From Antitrichia curtipendula (Eukaryota; Streptophyta; Bryopsida; Hypnales; Leucodontaceae), in contig OX579641.1 of assembly GCA_951230915.1 (NCBI GenBank), positions 21,740,254-21,804,253 on the forward strand: a stretch of 64,000 nt of DNA, read 5' to 3'. The position numbers and the translations under genes were made by a program. The notes below the pieces were generated by a model that was not told the origin of the DNA, searched no databases, and was given only the letters and a program-made list of their open reading frames with translations. Of the stretch, positions 22,891 through 35,551 are shown piece by piece; position 1 is the first letter of the stretch, and each line of letters opens with the position of its first letter.

Positions 22891-24079
22891 TTTCCACTTG
22901 TTCTTGACAAGGATATTTAAGGCGTGTAATTCCCAATACTAGCCGAGTTGCCTTGAATGTTGTGTCGTATCAATCTAGCTACGACTTTGAAGGTCATATG
23001 TTTAAAAAAACAAAAACAAAAACAACACTTGTAACAAATTGTATTCCATTATCTTGCTTATAGCAAAGGTGACATTTTAAGCATGAAAATGCTGATGTTT
23101 TTAAAGAAACTACACAATCCCTAAATTGAGACATACCAAACAACCATTCAATGTATGCAAGTGAGATCTTGGATAGTTAAGCATGAAGTCAATTTGGGTC
23201 GGATGTTCGCAAAATTTTGACACAAGGTGTGAATATGTTATTTTATTTTTTTGGCAAAACAATGCCAGGTTGCACTAGAAAAAAATAATTTGGCTGAAAT
23301 GTGACAAAAAATTGTGAAGTTTTTTGCCAAAAGACTTCAAATCAAAAAAATATTGGATGAAATCTTTAGATTGTGGATGGAAATACAATTATAGATATGT
23401 GATATGTGCTAATGTGATATTTTCTATCCAATATGTAGATGAATGTTGAAATTTGGTGCACCACTGTAACATTTTATCAATTATATTGCCACTTTGGCAT
23501 TTTTTAAGAAAATTAAAAAAAACTCTGACATTTAATACTTTAGTAGGAATTATAATTCTTTTCCAATCTTGTACTTGGATCAAAAGTTATATTGTATTGA
23601 ACTTTCTTGGCAGCTCATGCAGCCTGTGCAAAACTCCTCTTCAGATTCTAAAATTTGGTTGGTAAGTAATTTACTAATTTACATGATGCAAAATGAAAAT
23701 GTTGAAAAAATAACCATGTATAGTGTAAAAATCTCACTCTAGGAGTACTTCAAGTCTGTTGTCTCTATTGGACAAAGTCAAAATAAAATCTTTTCTTTTA
23801 ACTTCAAACGTTATAATCTTTCAATCCATATTGTCAAAGTTTCTAAATTTTTTTTGGCACATCCCCATAATAGTTTAGTACAAATGCTTACAATTAAATT
23901 TTATTAAAATAATTCATTATTTTTTCATTGTCCCAAAACATGACATTTTTCACAATTTTTGCCCAAAATGTCCTTGGATTAATAAAGTAATTGAAAAAGC
24001 TTTTAGATCCCATTAGTATGTGATTATATTTGCTGTTAAACCTCATTGGTAATGGAAAGAGGATTTGCGCTCCCTTTAG

Positions 24080-24350
24080 TATATACTAGTGTGCCCTATA
24101 CCATTGCCATAGTCAAAAGAAAAATAAAACTAACTTTCTAATTTTTAATTCATAAAAACTTTGATATCCAACATCTTTTTTTCCATGAGTCAAAATGCCA
24201 AGAAACAAAGCTTGTGCACCCCTCCTCGAGTCCTCGCCGAGGGCTTTCCAATGATATTGAATACGCGACTAGTAGAGGCACGACCTAGGAAATCTCACTG
24301 TATCAAACCAACAAACCAAACCAAACCAACAGCCTATCTTAATGGATGAA
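24080..24350. repeat. Dispersed repeat B, copy 1
   Basis: Shares with 45505-45750, in the same order and orientation: a 'tagtgtgcc/taccttgtatcattgc' start, a 'taatttttaattc'-like block, 'aaatgccaag.aacaaagct', 'gagggctttccaatg', 'atctcac' and 'aaacaaaccaaa'. Family unknown. Confidence 0.6.
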
Positions 24351-24710
24351 TTTTTGAATAAACTATGAATTTGAAAGTGCTATTTATAAGAGCACCCCAC
24401 ACACATAATGATTCTGGAGTCTCATGTCTGCAAGGTCTACATTTTCGGCAAGCGTCAATTTTTCAGCATTTTTTTTTTGTTGCACGTTATCTTATGAGCG
24501 GTGCCTAAGCTCCTATTCCCACACAATTTCCTGATGTTTGGGTCCCAGCAATGGGTGGCATTTTGTGAATGTGTATTGAGAGTGGTGCAAGAAATTGGAA
24601 GAAGAAGTTGTGTGCGGCCATTCTGCACCGTGGACCTGCTCAAAACCTGGAAGTCAGTGGAAGCCAGTCAGGGCTTGACACGCAGACATGCACCATACCT
24701 CATGATAGTA

Positions 24711-24784
24711 CTCCCTCTCACTGTTTTCAAATAATACTTGTGTTTTTAAAAGGAAACTCCAATATTATTTAGAAACAGAGGGAG
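24711..24784. mobile_element. Stowaway-like MITE, 74 bp
   Basis: It starts CTCCCTCTCACTGTTT and ends in the inverse CAGAGGGAG, flanked by TA at 24709-24710 and 24785-24786. The CTCCCTC terminus and TA duplication are the signature of Stowaway (Tc1/mariner-related) MITEs. Confidence 0.8.
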
Positions 24785-24850
24785 TAATATTAACTCTAGC
24801 TCTCCAACTTTGCTAATAAGCGTGGCCAGGCCATCTTGATTTAAATCTAA

Positions 24851-25722
24851 TTAACCCCTAAATGTTTCAATGCCTTTTTTAACCCTTAAACGACGGGGTC
24901 ATAACCGTGGAAATCATCTCTTTTGACACCGTGTGAATTGTTGGATTAAAATAATGCAAAAGCATTCATTGGAAGTCAAGCTACTGTAGATGATCTTTCC
25001 TTTTTCCATAAAATTTGGAGGATGAATAGTTGCACTTTTGTCCTACACAGGAGATTCTCTTGTCATTCATCAGCCACAAAATGTCCGCCTCAACGTTTAA
25101 GGGTTAAGCTTCTAGGAGTTTGCTCTAAATTGAACAAAAATCAACATCTTGATAACTCAAAAAATAAATTGTAACCATATAAATTCAAACTAGACATGTT
25201 AAAGATCACACAGGAAAAAAAAATACTACAATATCACTTATAGATTGAAAGATTATAATATTTGATCATGGGGTGTTAAACCTGCAAGTGATTTGGTCTT
25301 TCAAACCTCTTTTCACATGTCAAATCTAAAAAGTTGATCACTAAATAAATATGAAGATAAAGGGCTAACATGCATAAATCCAATGAATTTATGGCTCCTC
25401 AAAATCTATCTTATAATTTTTTTTAAATGAATTTCTATTGTGACTTTTTTTCTAAGATCTATTGTAGTGTATTTAAGATTCATTTCCAAAAGCCTACAAC
25501 ACTATGGAAAGTTAAGATTGCAATGGACACCCTTGCAGAAAATCTTGAATAGAAAAATCATAATCAATCATTCTTGAAATTGGATATTTGATGCTAAAAC
25601 TAAACATCAAAAATATTATTTTTCAAATATTAAATACTAAAAATAGTAACTTAATTAGGTTTTATTTAACTTCAAAATATTGTCAATACCAAAATTTGGT
25701 GCCTCGGGCATTTAGGAGTTAA
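24851..25722. mobile_element. TTAA-bounded TIR element, type X (outer)
   Basis: The left end is TTAA-CCCCTAAATGTTTCAATGCC and the right end GGGCATTTAGGAG-TTAA, so the termini are inverted CCYCTAAATG. A partial copy in opposite orientation ends at 32657 and shares the interior 'gagcaaattcctagaag'. This copy contains the nested element 24879-25107. Its right TTAA is shared with the next element. Confidence 0.7.
24879..25107. mobile_element. Nested TTAA-bounded TIR element, 229 bp
   Basis: TTAA-CCCTTAAACG at the left and CGTTTAAGGG-TTAA at the right give 10-bp perfect inverted ends inside TTAA. The sister sequence at about 32600-32657 lacks it and has CTTTTTTGAACTTCTAGG where this copy, minus the insert and one TTAA, would have CTTTTTTAAGCTTCTAGG (same length). 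That is an empty-site comparison. Confidence 0.82.
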
Positions 25723-26781
25723 TCCCCAAAGTCCCAAGATCCCTTTAGGGGACTATTAAAGGTTCAAGCAAGTACTCCCTCCATCTCAAAATAAATCCGT
25801 AGTTTCTTAAAAATGACTAGATTAGTGTATGAACAACTCCTATTTTCAAAAGATTGTATATTTGTTGAAGCTTCTACAAAATCTCATTGGGCATGAAAGA
25901 GTGGAACTCAATAGTGAATTGGAGCATATTGGAAACAAACCGCAAAATTGACAATTTTTTTTGTTTTTTGGAACTGCTCTAGTGGGATAGATTTTGATCA
26001 TTCTTTGAGCAACATTGGTACGGTGATGTCCTCTATATTCAATTCCAATATTGTCATATGATTCAAGTCCAAAAAATTCTCAACAAGAGATTTGTTAGTA
26101 GTTGTTTTTGTATAATTGTGGTTCAAATTCTCCGTCTTTAGTTGGTTAGAGGTTGTGTTTCAATTCCCTCAATAGGGATCAAATTGCTATATAGTCTTCA
26201 GAGTACGGTATCTACGATTTCTTTTGTTTTAGGGTATTCAAACTAGTTTCATTTGATGTCCAATAAGTTGTGGAGAGCCAATGTCAAATTTGATTTGGGA
26301 CAAGTATATTTGGAAACCCTAGATTTATTTTGGGACAGAGGGAGTACTTATTATTTCAATTTTGGCAACTTTTTTTGAAACTTTTTTTCATGATAGGAAA
26401 ATTGATTAGCTTTCTAGGAATATAATTTTTATTTCAATTGGTGACTAGGAGCAAAAGTTATGCCACCAAAAGCCCCAAATAGGCAAGGGTGGATAACAAA
26501 ATATAAAATATAAAAATTTGAAACAAATAATTCAATTTTTTTTCTTATAGATTATGTTTTTTTTTATGTAAAAAGATTTAATCCTTTCCATTAGCTTGTA
26601 ATCGATGCAATCAAAGTTTTTGAAATTTCTTCTAGACATTCTCATACTATTCTAGTGTAGGATCTTGTGATTGGATATGCTAAAGAAACAAATGTTTAAA
26701 ATTTTTGTTGTTTGTATTGAAAATAATAGTTTTGAGTGGGTTTTGACAAAAAAAATTGGTTTAGGGACTTCAAGGGTTAAA
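25719..26781. mobile_element. TTAA-bounded TIR element, type 1, carrying a Stowaway
   Basis: The left end is TTAA-TCCCCAAAGTCCC and the right end GGGACTTCAAGGG-TTAA. The right part is homologous to the right ends at 12300-12507 and 35940-36137 (a 'tttgagtg.gttttg' area). A 570-bp Stowaway sits inside at 25775-26344. Confidence 0.7.
25775..26344. mobile_element. Stowaway-like element, 570 bp
   Basis: The left terminus CTCCCTCCATCTCAAAATAA mirrors the right terminus (inverse: CTCCCTCTGTCCCAAAATAA). Both are flanked by TA (25773-25774, 26345-26346). This fits the canonical Stowaway terminus. It is longer than usual MITEs, but I see no transposase frame. Confidence 0.85.
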
Positions 26782-28389
26782 CCATTTTAAATAACTTTGT
26801 AAATTTTTCTCACCTAAGGCTAGAAGACACAATAGAAGAAGGTCATTTTTCCCTTTCATGTGCTTGAGGTTGAAGAGCAAAGTACAATTGTGGAAGGAGC
26901 AAACAATACCTTAAACAATTTTTTCTTCCTTTAGAAAAAATATTACAGTATTTTCAAGGTTGTTCTTAGATGGCATGACTCTTCCTACCCTATTTTATCT
27001 ACTTATATCAAGATAAGCCATTCCATTTCCATCATTCTTTTTTTATCCCAATTTTGTCCAAATCTGTTCATTTTTTGACAAAATCACTCTCATCAATGCC
27101 AACAAGGAATAACAATGGCAAAACTTTATTGGAAAATACTTGAGTACTATTAAATACATGGAAGAGCGGTTATGGTTTGTTTACTAGAATGTTCATGATG
27201 CCACTCTATGAGCGGTTATGTAATTTCAAGGTAGACTACTTCAAAAATTCACAAGAATTACAATTTTAATCAAAAAACTAAAATTCCACTTGGGTTTGAT
27301 TCATGAAACAAGTACACCTCTCTTAAAGATATGTGCCCCTCTTGGAGTTGGCCCCACGATATTTAGATTGCTCATTAGGGTAGTAATAACTTAGGCTTGT
27401 CTACCTTGGACCAACCCCAAGTAGTCAACTCTAAAACACTTACAGTTCGACACATGATTCTTGGGGCTATCCTAAATATAGGTTATTTTTGTAATTAATT
27501 AGGGGAAATTGGAGCATGTCTAAAATATGAAAAGTTGTACAAAGTTATATCTTTGAAAATCTGAGAAAATTTCATTGTTGAAAATTCAGAATATTCAAAA
27601 ATTATTCTTGAGAAAACTTAGAAAAAAGAAACACATGCACATATGAATAGAAAAAATCAAATCATTTCATCATCCAAAAATTAGGAAGAGCAATGTTCAT
27701 GCCAAGAGGCAAGAAGAAAACCAGATCAAGCTGTGTCCAAATGTCCAAATAAAAATTATTTTGACACCAAGGTGCCAAGGTGCCGAATCTGACGTGAATG
27801 TACAGTACTATAGAAACAAAGAATACAACTTGATCCAAGATTCTGATAAATCATGTCTGCCTCCCGATGATCCCTATCAGCAGGGGCCTCCGTCGTCTTT
27901 CCGGGCTCATCCATCACCTTCGAATCGTTTCACACATACCAACAAGGCTACAACACTATCAGTCCTGTCTCTTCCTTAAAGTTAGAGGCAACTTGGACGG
28001 TGTTGGCCACGTCAAGAATTTGAACGGCGCTCAATCCCCAGTACTCTTCGACGTACTGCCAACCGAACGAGCTACAGCATTCCCAAGATATTTTACAGTT
28101 TTACTCGGTGTAATTTCACTACTAATAAGCTTGAGCTAAGTTAAGCTCCCCTGGGAAGCGGAGAAACCGAGCCGCGTCGTCCCCATGAAGCCCTTAAAAC
28201 CTGGAGTTCCCCACACCCAGAAGTGAACTTCACTGCAGTTGCACACCTTGAGGAAGGTGGCAGCTTTATACGTTCAGAGTGGTAGTGACTCCATTGTCGT
28301 CGTGTTTGCACCTCTCTGCTCGCGGTTCTGGACGTCAATCGGGGCGTTATCTGCATGTTCGAAATTGGGGAAGTTTGCTAGTAAGGGCC
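26782..28389. other. Intergenic; GC rises towards the hydrolase gene
   Basis: Up to about 27700 this is AT-rich with nothing recognised. From 27740 the base composition shifts to mixed GC, consistent with promoter and leader of the gamma-glutamyl hydrolase. A weak TATA-like TTTATAC is at 28265-28271, 119 bp before the ATG. Confidence 0.4.
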
Positions 28390-31340
28390 ATGTCGATGAA
28401 GACGGTACCTCAGTTGATGGTGCTTGCAGCAGCAGCATTGCTGTTGTTGTGCAACGGACTTGTGCAAGTGCAAGGAGGTGCTGTTTTCCAGAGGCCCAAG
28501 AGCTTGCACACCCATCGTCCCGTGATTGGGGTGTTGACGCTGCCGGAGCCTGAGTGCTTGCAATATGGGGACCAAGTGATTGCGACTTCAAATGCGAGGT
28601 GGTTGCAAGCGGGAGGGGCTCGGGTGGTGCCCATTTTTTATGACTCCTCTCCGGAGGAGCTTGATTTTGTGCTGAATCGTGTGAATGGCGTGTTCTGGAC
28701 TGGGGGTGCTGTTAGTTTTAATCCTCACACTGAGTCACACACCGGCTCTACCTACTTGTAAGGCTTCTATCCGTGGGTAGTTCTGCTTTCAATTACTTTT
28801 TTCATTGGTAGTGGCAATCATAAACATTCTTCGGCAGTTGGGAGAACGATGTCGCTCCTCTGGAAGCAAAAACTTCCTCTGTAGAGAGTATGTATGCGTG
28901 CATGATGCTTTATGAGGGGGCTATGGGTGTTGATGTTGATTCATGTTGCTGAAAAAGTATTTAGAGTTTTTATGCTAGGGTGTTATGAGCTGCTCAAGAA
29001 TGTTATGTGCGGTTCCGACGCTTGAAAAAGCATGCAGCAGCTTATATTTCCTTATAGGAAACTGAGACACCTTTTAAAGAAAGGATTTCAGTACTTCTCA
29101 GTAGACCCTGGAACATTTCAGTGTCAGTCCGACCGTGCATTACAATTTTTAATGGAACTCCTAACACATTCAATTGGACGCATATGGTAAGCTAAGGACG
29201 AATTAGGGTATCTGAGATGTTGCGTTTGTCTGTCTTCTCTCATTTGAGAGACATCCTCTTGCATCTTAGATCAAGAGTGAAAGCTTCGGTAGGTATTCAA
29301 CCAACTAGATTTTAGATAGACTCTTCTTATGAAGTATGCTCAAATATTCCAGATTTGAGTTTTCTGGGCTGCGTTCTTGTCACCTAGTTTTGCGTTTTCC
29401 TCTGTTCATGTTGAACATTCTGCGTTACAAAGGCTACAGGGAGATTGGTCTTGCTCCCTTACGAGAATATCAAATGTTTCCCAGATGATTTTGCATTAGG
29501 AACGGGGAGCCGGAATCGGTGTAGAGCTGCAAACAGGGGAAAAATCAATGCACAAATTTCTCCTGTTGGGAACCTCGGAAACAGGGACTGACAACCCAGG
29601 AACTAGAGATAATCTCTCTGTGCTCTCAGATGCCATTGAAAATCGTTTGAAACGTTCCGTCCAAATCGATGCCAACCTAGAAAATAGAAACCTCGTCCGC
29701 AGATGCCGTTGTTCGTAACTACGTTAACAACACACCAATGTTTGGTAAATACACAAATTTTGGCACCCGAATCGCGCCAATTGATGATTGGAGTTTTGTG
29801 CCTGTGGGGAGTTTGTGCCTGTGCGGGTTACTAATTGATTGTGTGCTTTGCAAATGCATCCATGCAGGCGCACAACGGAATACATTTTGAATCACGTTGT
29901 GAAGGAGAACCGGCAGGGACGCTTCTACCCTTTGTGGGGAACGTGCTTGGGCTTCGAGCGTCTGCTGCAGCTGGTGGCGCAAGACGAAGAGGCGAGCATC
30001 GTGGAGGAGTTCGACGCCGAGAATTACCCCATCAACTTGGGATTCACGGACCCGGCGTGGCACAGCCGCTTGTTCCGCAGCATGACGACGGAGCTTTTTG
30101 CAGAGGTGGCCTCGCCCATGGGGAGACTGGCATTTAACAACCACGGCCTCGGGGTGCACCCGGAGTCTTTCAGGAACAACACGGAGCTCAGCCGACATCT
30201 GCAGGTAAGGAAATTAACACTATTTTATCCTTTCTCAGTCTCCAGTTGCCAGATGACGAATTTCCTGTTCCTGCCAAAGTGGAGATGCACCCACAACTGC
30301 AACCCCCATTAAGCTTGGAGCGTAGCTAGCTCTTCCTTTGAACCCTGTGCAGGGGGGTGAAGGCTCCGAGGAGCCATCCTAGTAGTATCCATACCATGAA
30401 ACTTTCCACCCCCTAGGTACACAATCATGCTTTTGCTATGAAAAAAATGTTAAAAAGGTTACTCACCTGTTAACTTCATCCTAAGTTTATGAGAGATGAA
30501 TTTCAAAACCAGTTCAAACTGCATTATTAAATCACTTTGGTTATCATCTTTGAAAGGCCTTCCTAGATGACTCATGTGAGCAATAAGAAAACTCCCCCTA
30601 CAAGCATTTGAAAAGGAACTGAACTATCTAAGCTTGGTATCTGAACTATCTGAACTAAGCATGGTCCTGTTTGCTAACCTATCTTAGTTTTTTTGGTCGG
30701 CTCTTATTTACTACTCCAGTTACTACTCCAGATGTATTAAAAGAAGATTCCAGATTCTATTAGCATGTACTTCTTGAACACCACACCAATAAACTATGAA
30801 TTTTCACAAACTGCTGGTCACTAGTGTCCACAGAATCAACCCCAGGCAGCTTCTGCCTTTTGTCAAGAATTTGTACTAATGGGTGACACAAATCTGATGT
30901 GAAACTGGAACTTGGCTCGTGTGCAGATGTTGTCCGTGGACCTGGACCGGAACGGCAAGCCTTTCGTGTCCACCGTGGAGGGCAAGGCGTGGCCGTTATA
31001 CGCCACCCAGTGGCACCCTGAGAAGGCCCCGTGGGAGTGGAACCCCGAGTGGAAGATCGAGCGGAACGACATGGCCATTCAGCTGTCTAACTACTTCGGC
31101 CGCTACTTCGTGAACGAGTGCAAGTACAACCGCAACCAGTTCGAGAGCTTGGAAGTGGAAGACCGGATGCTGCTGCACAACTGGGCGTCCATTCCGTCTA
31201 CTGCTATTCACCGCCAGGACCCGTCTGTTTCCATGCCCTTCACGGAGGTCTACTGCATAGACAGGACCAAGGTGCGAGGTGCCGCCTCCCCGCGGATTCA
31301 TAACCATGTGAGGATGCCAAGGACAAGAATTGTCCGATGA
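28390..31340 (+). CDS. GGH: Gamma-glutamyl hydrolase (folate polyglutamate hydrolase)
   Basis: Three exons, 28390-28757, 29868-30204 and 30927-31340, give 1119 nt and 372 residues. Introns are 1110 and 722 bp (donors CTT|GTAAGG and CAG|GTAAGG; acceptors ATGCAG|G and GTGCAG|A). The enzyme is a class-I-glutamine-amidotransferase-like peptidase (family C26) that trims gamma-linked glutamates from folyl-polyglutamates, in plants mainly in vacuoles. Residues 1-30 form a signal peptide (AAAALLLLCNGL core). The body begins RPVIGVLTLP and has ARVVPIFYDS and VNGVFWTGG. The nucleophile is C149 in FYPLWGTCLGFE and the catalytic His is H265 in QWHPEKAPWEW. The length is slightly above the usual 320-350 because of a basic C-terminal tail after YCID. 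A second in-frame ATG lies two codons downstream. An in-frame ATG-less open stretch upstream was excluded, since the signal peptide follows this start directly. Confidence 0.93.
28758..29867 (+). other. Intron 1 of the hydrolase gene
   Basis: It splits a leucine codon after GSTY (phase 2). It contains no repeat or frame that I recognise. Confidence 0.75.
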
Positions 31341-32653
31341 GTGAGTAAGTTTCAGATGTTTGTGCATATTCACTGCATCAGTGGATAATTGCATACGGTG
31401 AGTGATAGGCATTTTGTGTCAAGGTTAAGAGAGTATTTTTTTATTGTTGTAAGTTATGTTCATTTTTGAGAGGTTTGGACCGAGGTGAAATCTAAGGAAT
31501 GGAGCTTGAAGGCCTTTCCAGTGGAGTTCATTTCAACATTGAGTCTTGACCTGGGTTCAGTAAACTCCGTGATATTATTATGCAAATCTATCAAATGGTT
31601 CTCATAGAGTAAATCGCTAGTGTTAAATTTATTTATAGTTCTCTGAATCTGAACTGTAAGCAAGAAGAGACCCACATGCCAAACTGGCTCAAGAAATAGT
31701 TGAGCCAGGAACGTTAACCCTGGAAGGACGCGGCCCTAGATCAAGATAGTCACCAAAATACTCCGATTATTGAAGCACTAGGTGCATTCTTTTGTTTATA
31801 AAGTGGAGTCATCTAGCCGACCTTTTAGGGTTAAAAGCAGAAAGATTTGCACACAAGCTAGAACACTCTTCAGTACTTATGATTATTTCAAATCAGGGTT
31901 TGACAGAGATTCAGTCTATTGTATTAAGTTCTGAAAGGCTTTTGAATTTAAGCCCCTTCAGTTTTGGGAGTGCGAAGAAGATGAGATGGCGAAGGTGGTT
32001 AATTTTATCAGTAGTAATGATATTTCTGCGGCTTAGCCATTAGATTTAGGGGTCTGATTATGGTCGTGTCATGGACACAGCAGTGTGAAGTTCATGCACA
32101 TGTGTTTTGTCTACTGATTTTATAAAGAGGCTCAATGTTATTCACAGCAGGAATGTGTGATGTTCATGATCAAATTCGCTACCGCTGTGATGATTTTACT
32201 CCATTGGCGCATTCGGAGACAGGATTTCTAATAAACCAGAAAAGGAGTACCTTGACGGATGTCACTACTTCAAAGGAGGTCTTGGTACACCCGTTGAGCT
32301 CGGTTCCAATCTGAAACTAGACTGAGATATTTCTATGAGCTCTTCTATTGCTCGACATCAAATGTGCCCAAACCCTGGCTATTCCTCAAGGTGGCTTGTT
32401 GTAAACTGATCTTTGCCGTGGAAACAAAGTTCAATGTGTGGCAATTAGAAAAAATGTGCTCAAAGGGTCATGAGAGTATCACCACCCGTCTGGCAAAACA
32501 GGTGGGTAGGAAAATGTGGGGGCCATCCACTTTCCAAGCTGCAGGAAAGTGGACAGCCCCACCTGGAAGCCTTGAACTTATCAAGAAGTTGTCTTTTTGT
32601 TCAATTTAGAGCAAATTCCTAGAAGTTCAAAAAAGGTCTTGGGCATTTAGGGG
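31341..32653. other. 3' flank of the hydrolase gene and partial type X element
   Basis: About the first 300 bp are probably 3' untranslated. From about 32560 to 32657 the sequence is the inverse of the left end of the type X element at 24851 (ends GGGCATTTAGGGG-TTAA). The other end of that copy is not clear. A TTAACCCTGG at 31713 is a weak candidate. Confidence 0.5.
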
Positions 32654-33542
32654 TTAACCCTTTAGTGACCGTGGTTGAGTTGGGGGGCGGGCGTAGTTTT
32701 TCAAGAAAGTGAACTTTGTGGCCACTCTAAAGATGTAGTCTTAGATCAAACCGTATAAGGTGTTTTCACAAGGGAGATTCTTCAACCTAACAAAAAATCA
32801 AACTCATCCAACGGTACAAATCTCTACAAATAAGGTAGAAGGTCCATAAATGAACCTTTTAAGGGCTAAAATTGAATTTTGGGGAGGTAAAACATCTTTT
32901 AATATTTTTTTAGTAAATTTTCTACAAAAGACAAGTAGAATAGGCATCTAACCCAAGTAGTTTCATATTTTTTCAAGCTTTGTGAAATTAGTTACAAATT
33001 TTTGAAGTTCACAAAAAATAGTCATTTGTGGTCATCAATGCGAATACTCTACTAAAATGTGCAGATTTGGTACATTGAAGAAAGTGAAATGTACCTCTAC
33101 ATCATGTTTGCTTCTAGAGCCTTGTTGGAGTTTGAGTTGCTTTCCTTAATTCTCAAAAATCAATGATTTGAATGACCCTTTAGAATTTGCGCTACATAAA
33201 TACCAATGCATAAGTTTACTTCGGGCATTCATGAGATTACAAAGAAACACTTATGCCTTGTCAAGACATCAAGTTATAAAAAAATCTCACAATTTGGTTG
33301 ACATCTTTTTGTATTTTTGTTGAACACTTTCCATTTGAAGGTCCAGGCCATTTGAGTTTGCAACCTCATAGCTAATTCATCAATGCTCCAACTCCCTTAA
33401 AATTGGTTTTGTTTGAAGCGCATGAAGATACTCTAATTGCGTTACTCTTTGAATTTTTTGTGATCAAATGTATTTTGAATAGCATTAGACCAAGAGTCCC
33501 AAAATCGACCACAAAGTGGTCGACCGGTCACTAAAGGGTTAA
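32654..33542. mobile_element. TTAA-bounded TIR element, 889 bp
   Basis: TTAA-CCCTTTAGTGACCG at the left and CGGTCACTAAAGGG-TTAA at the right: a 14-bp perfect inverted terminus. Its left TTAA is the terminal TTAA of the preceding partial type X element. A GGGCTAA at 32873-32879, 226 bp from the left end, resembles the right end of the 230-bp type, so a smaller element may be embedded. This is unresolved. Confidence 0.75.
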
Positions 33543-35551
33543 CAGGTCTCGGTTTTGACTAAATCTTGAAGTACTTGCGAGATCCATGGTCCTGGTAATA
33601 TCCCACCAAGCGCAAATAGGGATATTGTCCAAGTTTTTTGCCATGTTGTTTCTGTGTGCTCATATTTTGGGATGTATTGTCTTATATTGTTTGCCAGCTA
33701 GTTTGCAAGCTTAGCTTTGGCTTGCAAAACAACCCCCTTTAGCAAGTCACAAGAGGATAATTCATCGATTTTGCAAGTCCTAACAGCCCCAATCATCCAT
33801 TATGCCAAACAGGTGGGCATGCTCTGAATATGTGGGACATCCTTCTGTAATCTTATTAGTCTAAGATAGGAGGCTCAGAAAGCACTCATTTAAGGGTTGG
33901 CCCGCCTTTTTCATGTATTTCCTTGGATGGGGATATTTTTAACTCATTTTTCAGACAAAGAGAAATAGATGAGTTATTTAATACAAGCGATTTCATATTT
34001 TTTGAAGCATTTTTGAATTGCTTATGAATTTCCAAACAAGCTGTGTCATAGGCCCCTATTTAATTATGACCCTAGGTTTTCATTCCATAAACCGCTCACT
34101 TGCAACTTCTAAAGAAAGATGGAAAAAGCCAAAACAATGATTGGCTCTTGCAATTAATAATGTTTTTTTCCCTCGATTCAATCAAATGACTTTAGCGGTC
34201 AATTTACGAACCACCTCATGTCCATTCTACAACTATTTATAGGGGCAATTTTTAATGCCCATGCGATCTTAGAGGGCCGGGGTGGATTGATCCCCTCACT
34301 CGACCCTGCAGGTAAACCTTGTTTTTTGCACATGATTTTTTTTGCAAATTTTGAATTCATATTTGCAATTAGAGACCCCAATTTTGTCTAGTGAAGTCAA
34401 GAATATACCTTGGAATGGCCCAAAATAGGGGGCTTTGATTTTTACATGCACCCGTGGTAAGGCCGAGCGAGGGGGTCAATCCACCCCCATCTTTTAGAGC
34501 CTCCTACCTAACTTCCCACTATTTGAACGTGCCAAGTTTGGCGAGTAAGGATGTGGATGCTCTAACATCCGGATCCTGCACAATTTTCCTTGAGCGTGAA
34601 ATCCGGTGAATCCTCATCCAATCTGGATTCATATTAGCTTACCCGATGGAAGAGATCGTAGCTCCTTGTCTGTTTTAGCTCCAAACGACGTGTGCATGTG
34701 CATAGAGTCTTGTGGTCCCAGCTTACAGTTGGCCTTCGTTGAGTCAAGATGGGCTCCGGAAATTGAGACCCTAAAAACAACTTTTTTTTTAGCCCATCAC
34801 TGCTAGCTTGGGGTGCAATGCAGAGTGTGGATGCTTTGATGAATGCAAAGAACAGCCCATTTTGCAAATACAATTGTTGAAGTTGTTTGGGGATGTTACC
34901 GTATTGGTACCATGCACCTTTCAACTCTTGAGTTTAATTCAAGCATTTTTAAAAGAAAATTATATAAATGACAGAAAGGCCATAATTTTTCAAAACAAAT
35001 AGCTAAGGTAGCGACACCTATAAACATGAGTGTTCCATCATGGATGTGACCTATGTTGTCTCCTACAGCCATGAGAGGGAATCCTATGACTGAAAACTCC
35101 AAGAAAATGACGGTCATGGCAAAAAATGGTAGCAAAATTAAGTGCAAATGGCTATGCAAGTATGTAAAACGAACCGTGGGGTTCAAGAATTATGGATTTC
35201 TTTGAAATAAGAAGCTATTTACAAGTCATCACTACTACAGATTTAACATACATGTATCCCTCATTTTCCTGAATTCTTTTTTTACGGATGTAGGTGTCTC
35301 ATGTAACTATTACAGTATCAGCTTTCGGCTAGCATTGGATGTGCACACAGTAGTGATGCCATCGATTCCAGGCTTTTTAGGTCTACCTACTCACATGCAT
35401 AGTTTTCCAACAATTTTCCACTTTGTAAAAATATTGCAAAGTCATGCTTGTGACTAAAAATTTGAAAATTATCTCAATATTTTCCTCTCTTCTTGCTTAA
35501 CTATGGTAAATTTTTTTACCCTGAGCAATCAATCCTACTATGTGAATGTGC
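33543..35551. other. Intergenic stretch with one GC-rich inverted repeat
   Basis: Apart from 34267-34500 I see no gene or defined element. Open frames at 34600-35200 are short and unlike any family I know. Confidence 0.4.
34267..34500. repeat. Inverted repeat with GC-rich arms
   Basis: The left arm TCTTAGAGGGCCGGGGTGGA followed by 'ttgatcccctcactcgacc' is mirrored by the right arm (inverse TCTAAAAGATGGGGGTGGA, 'ttgaccccctcgctcggcc'). The arms are about 40 bp with about 160 bp between. It is probably a TIR element of unknown family. Confidence 0.6.

Noticed and set aside
24501..24734. 77-codon frame with moderate GC
   Set aside because: No ATG start, no splice support and no recognised family; it ends inside a Stowaway element.
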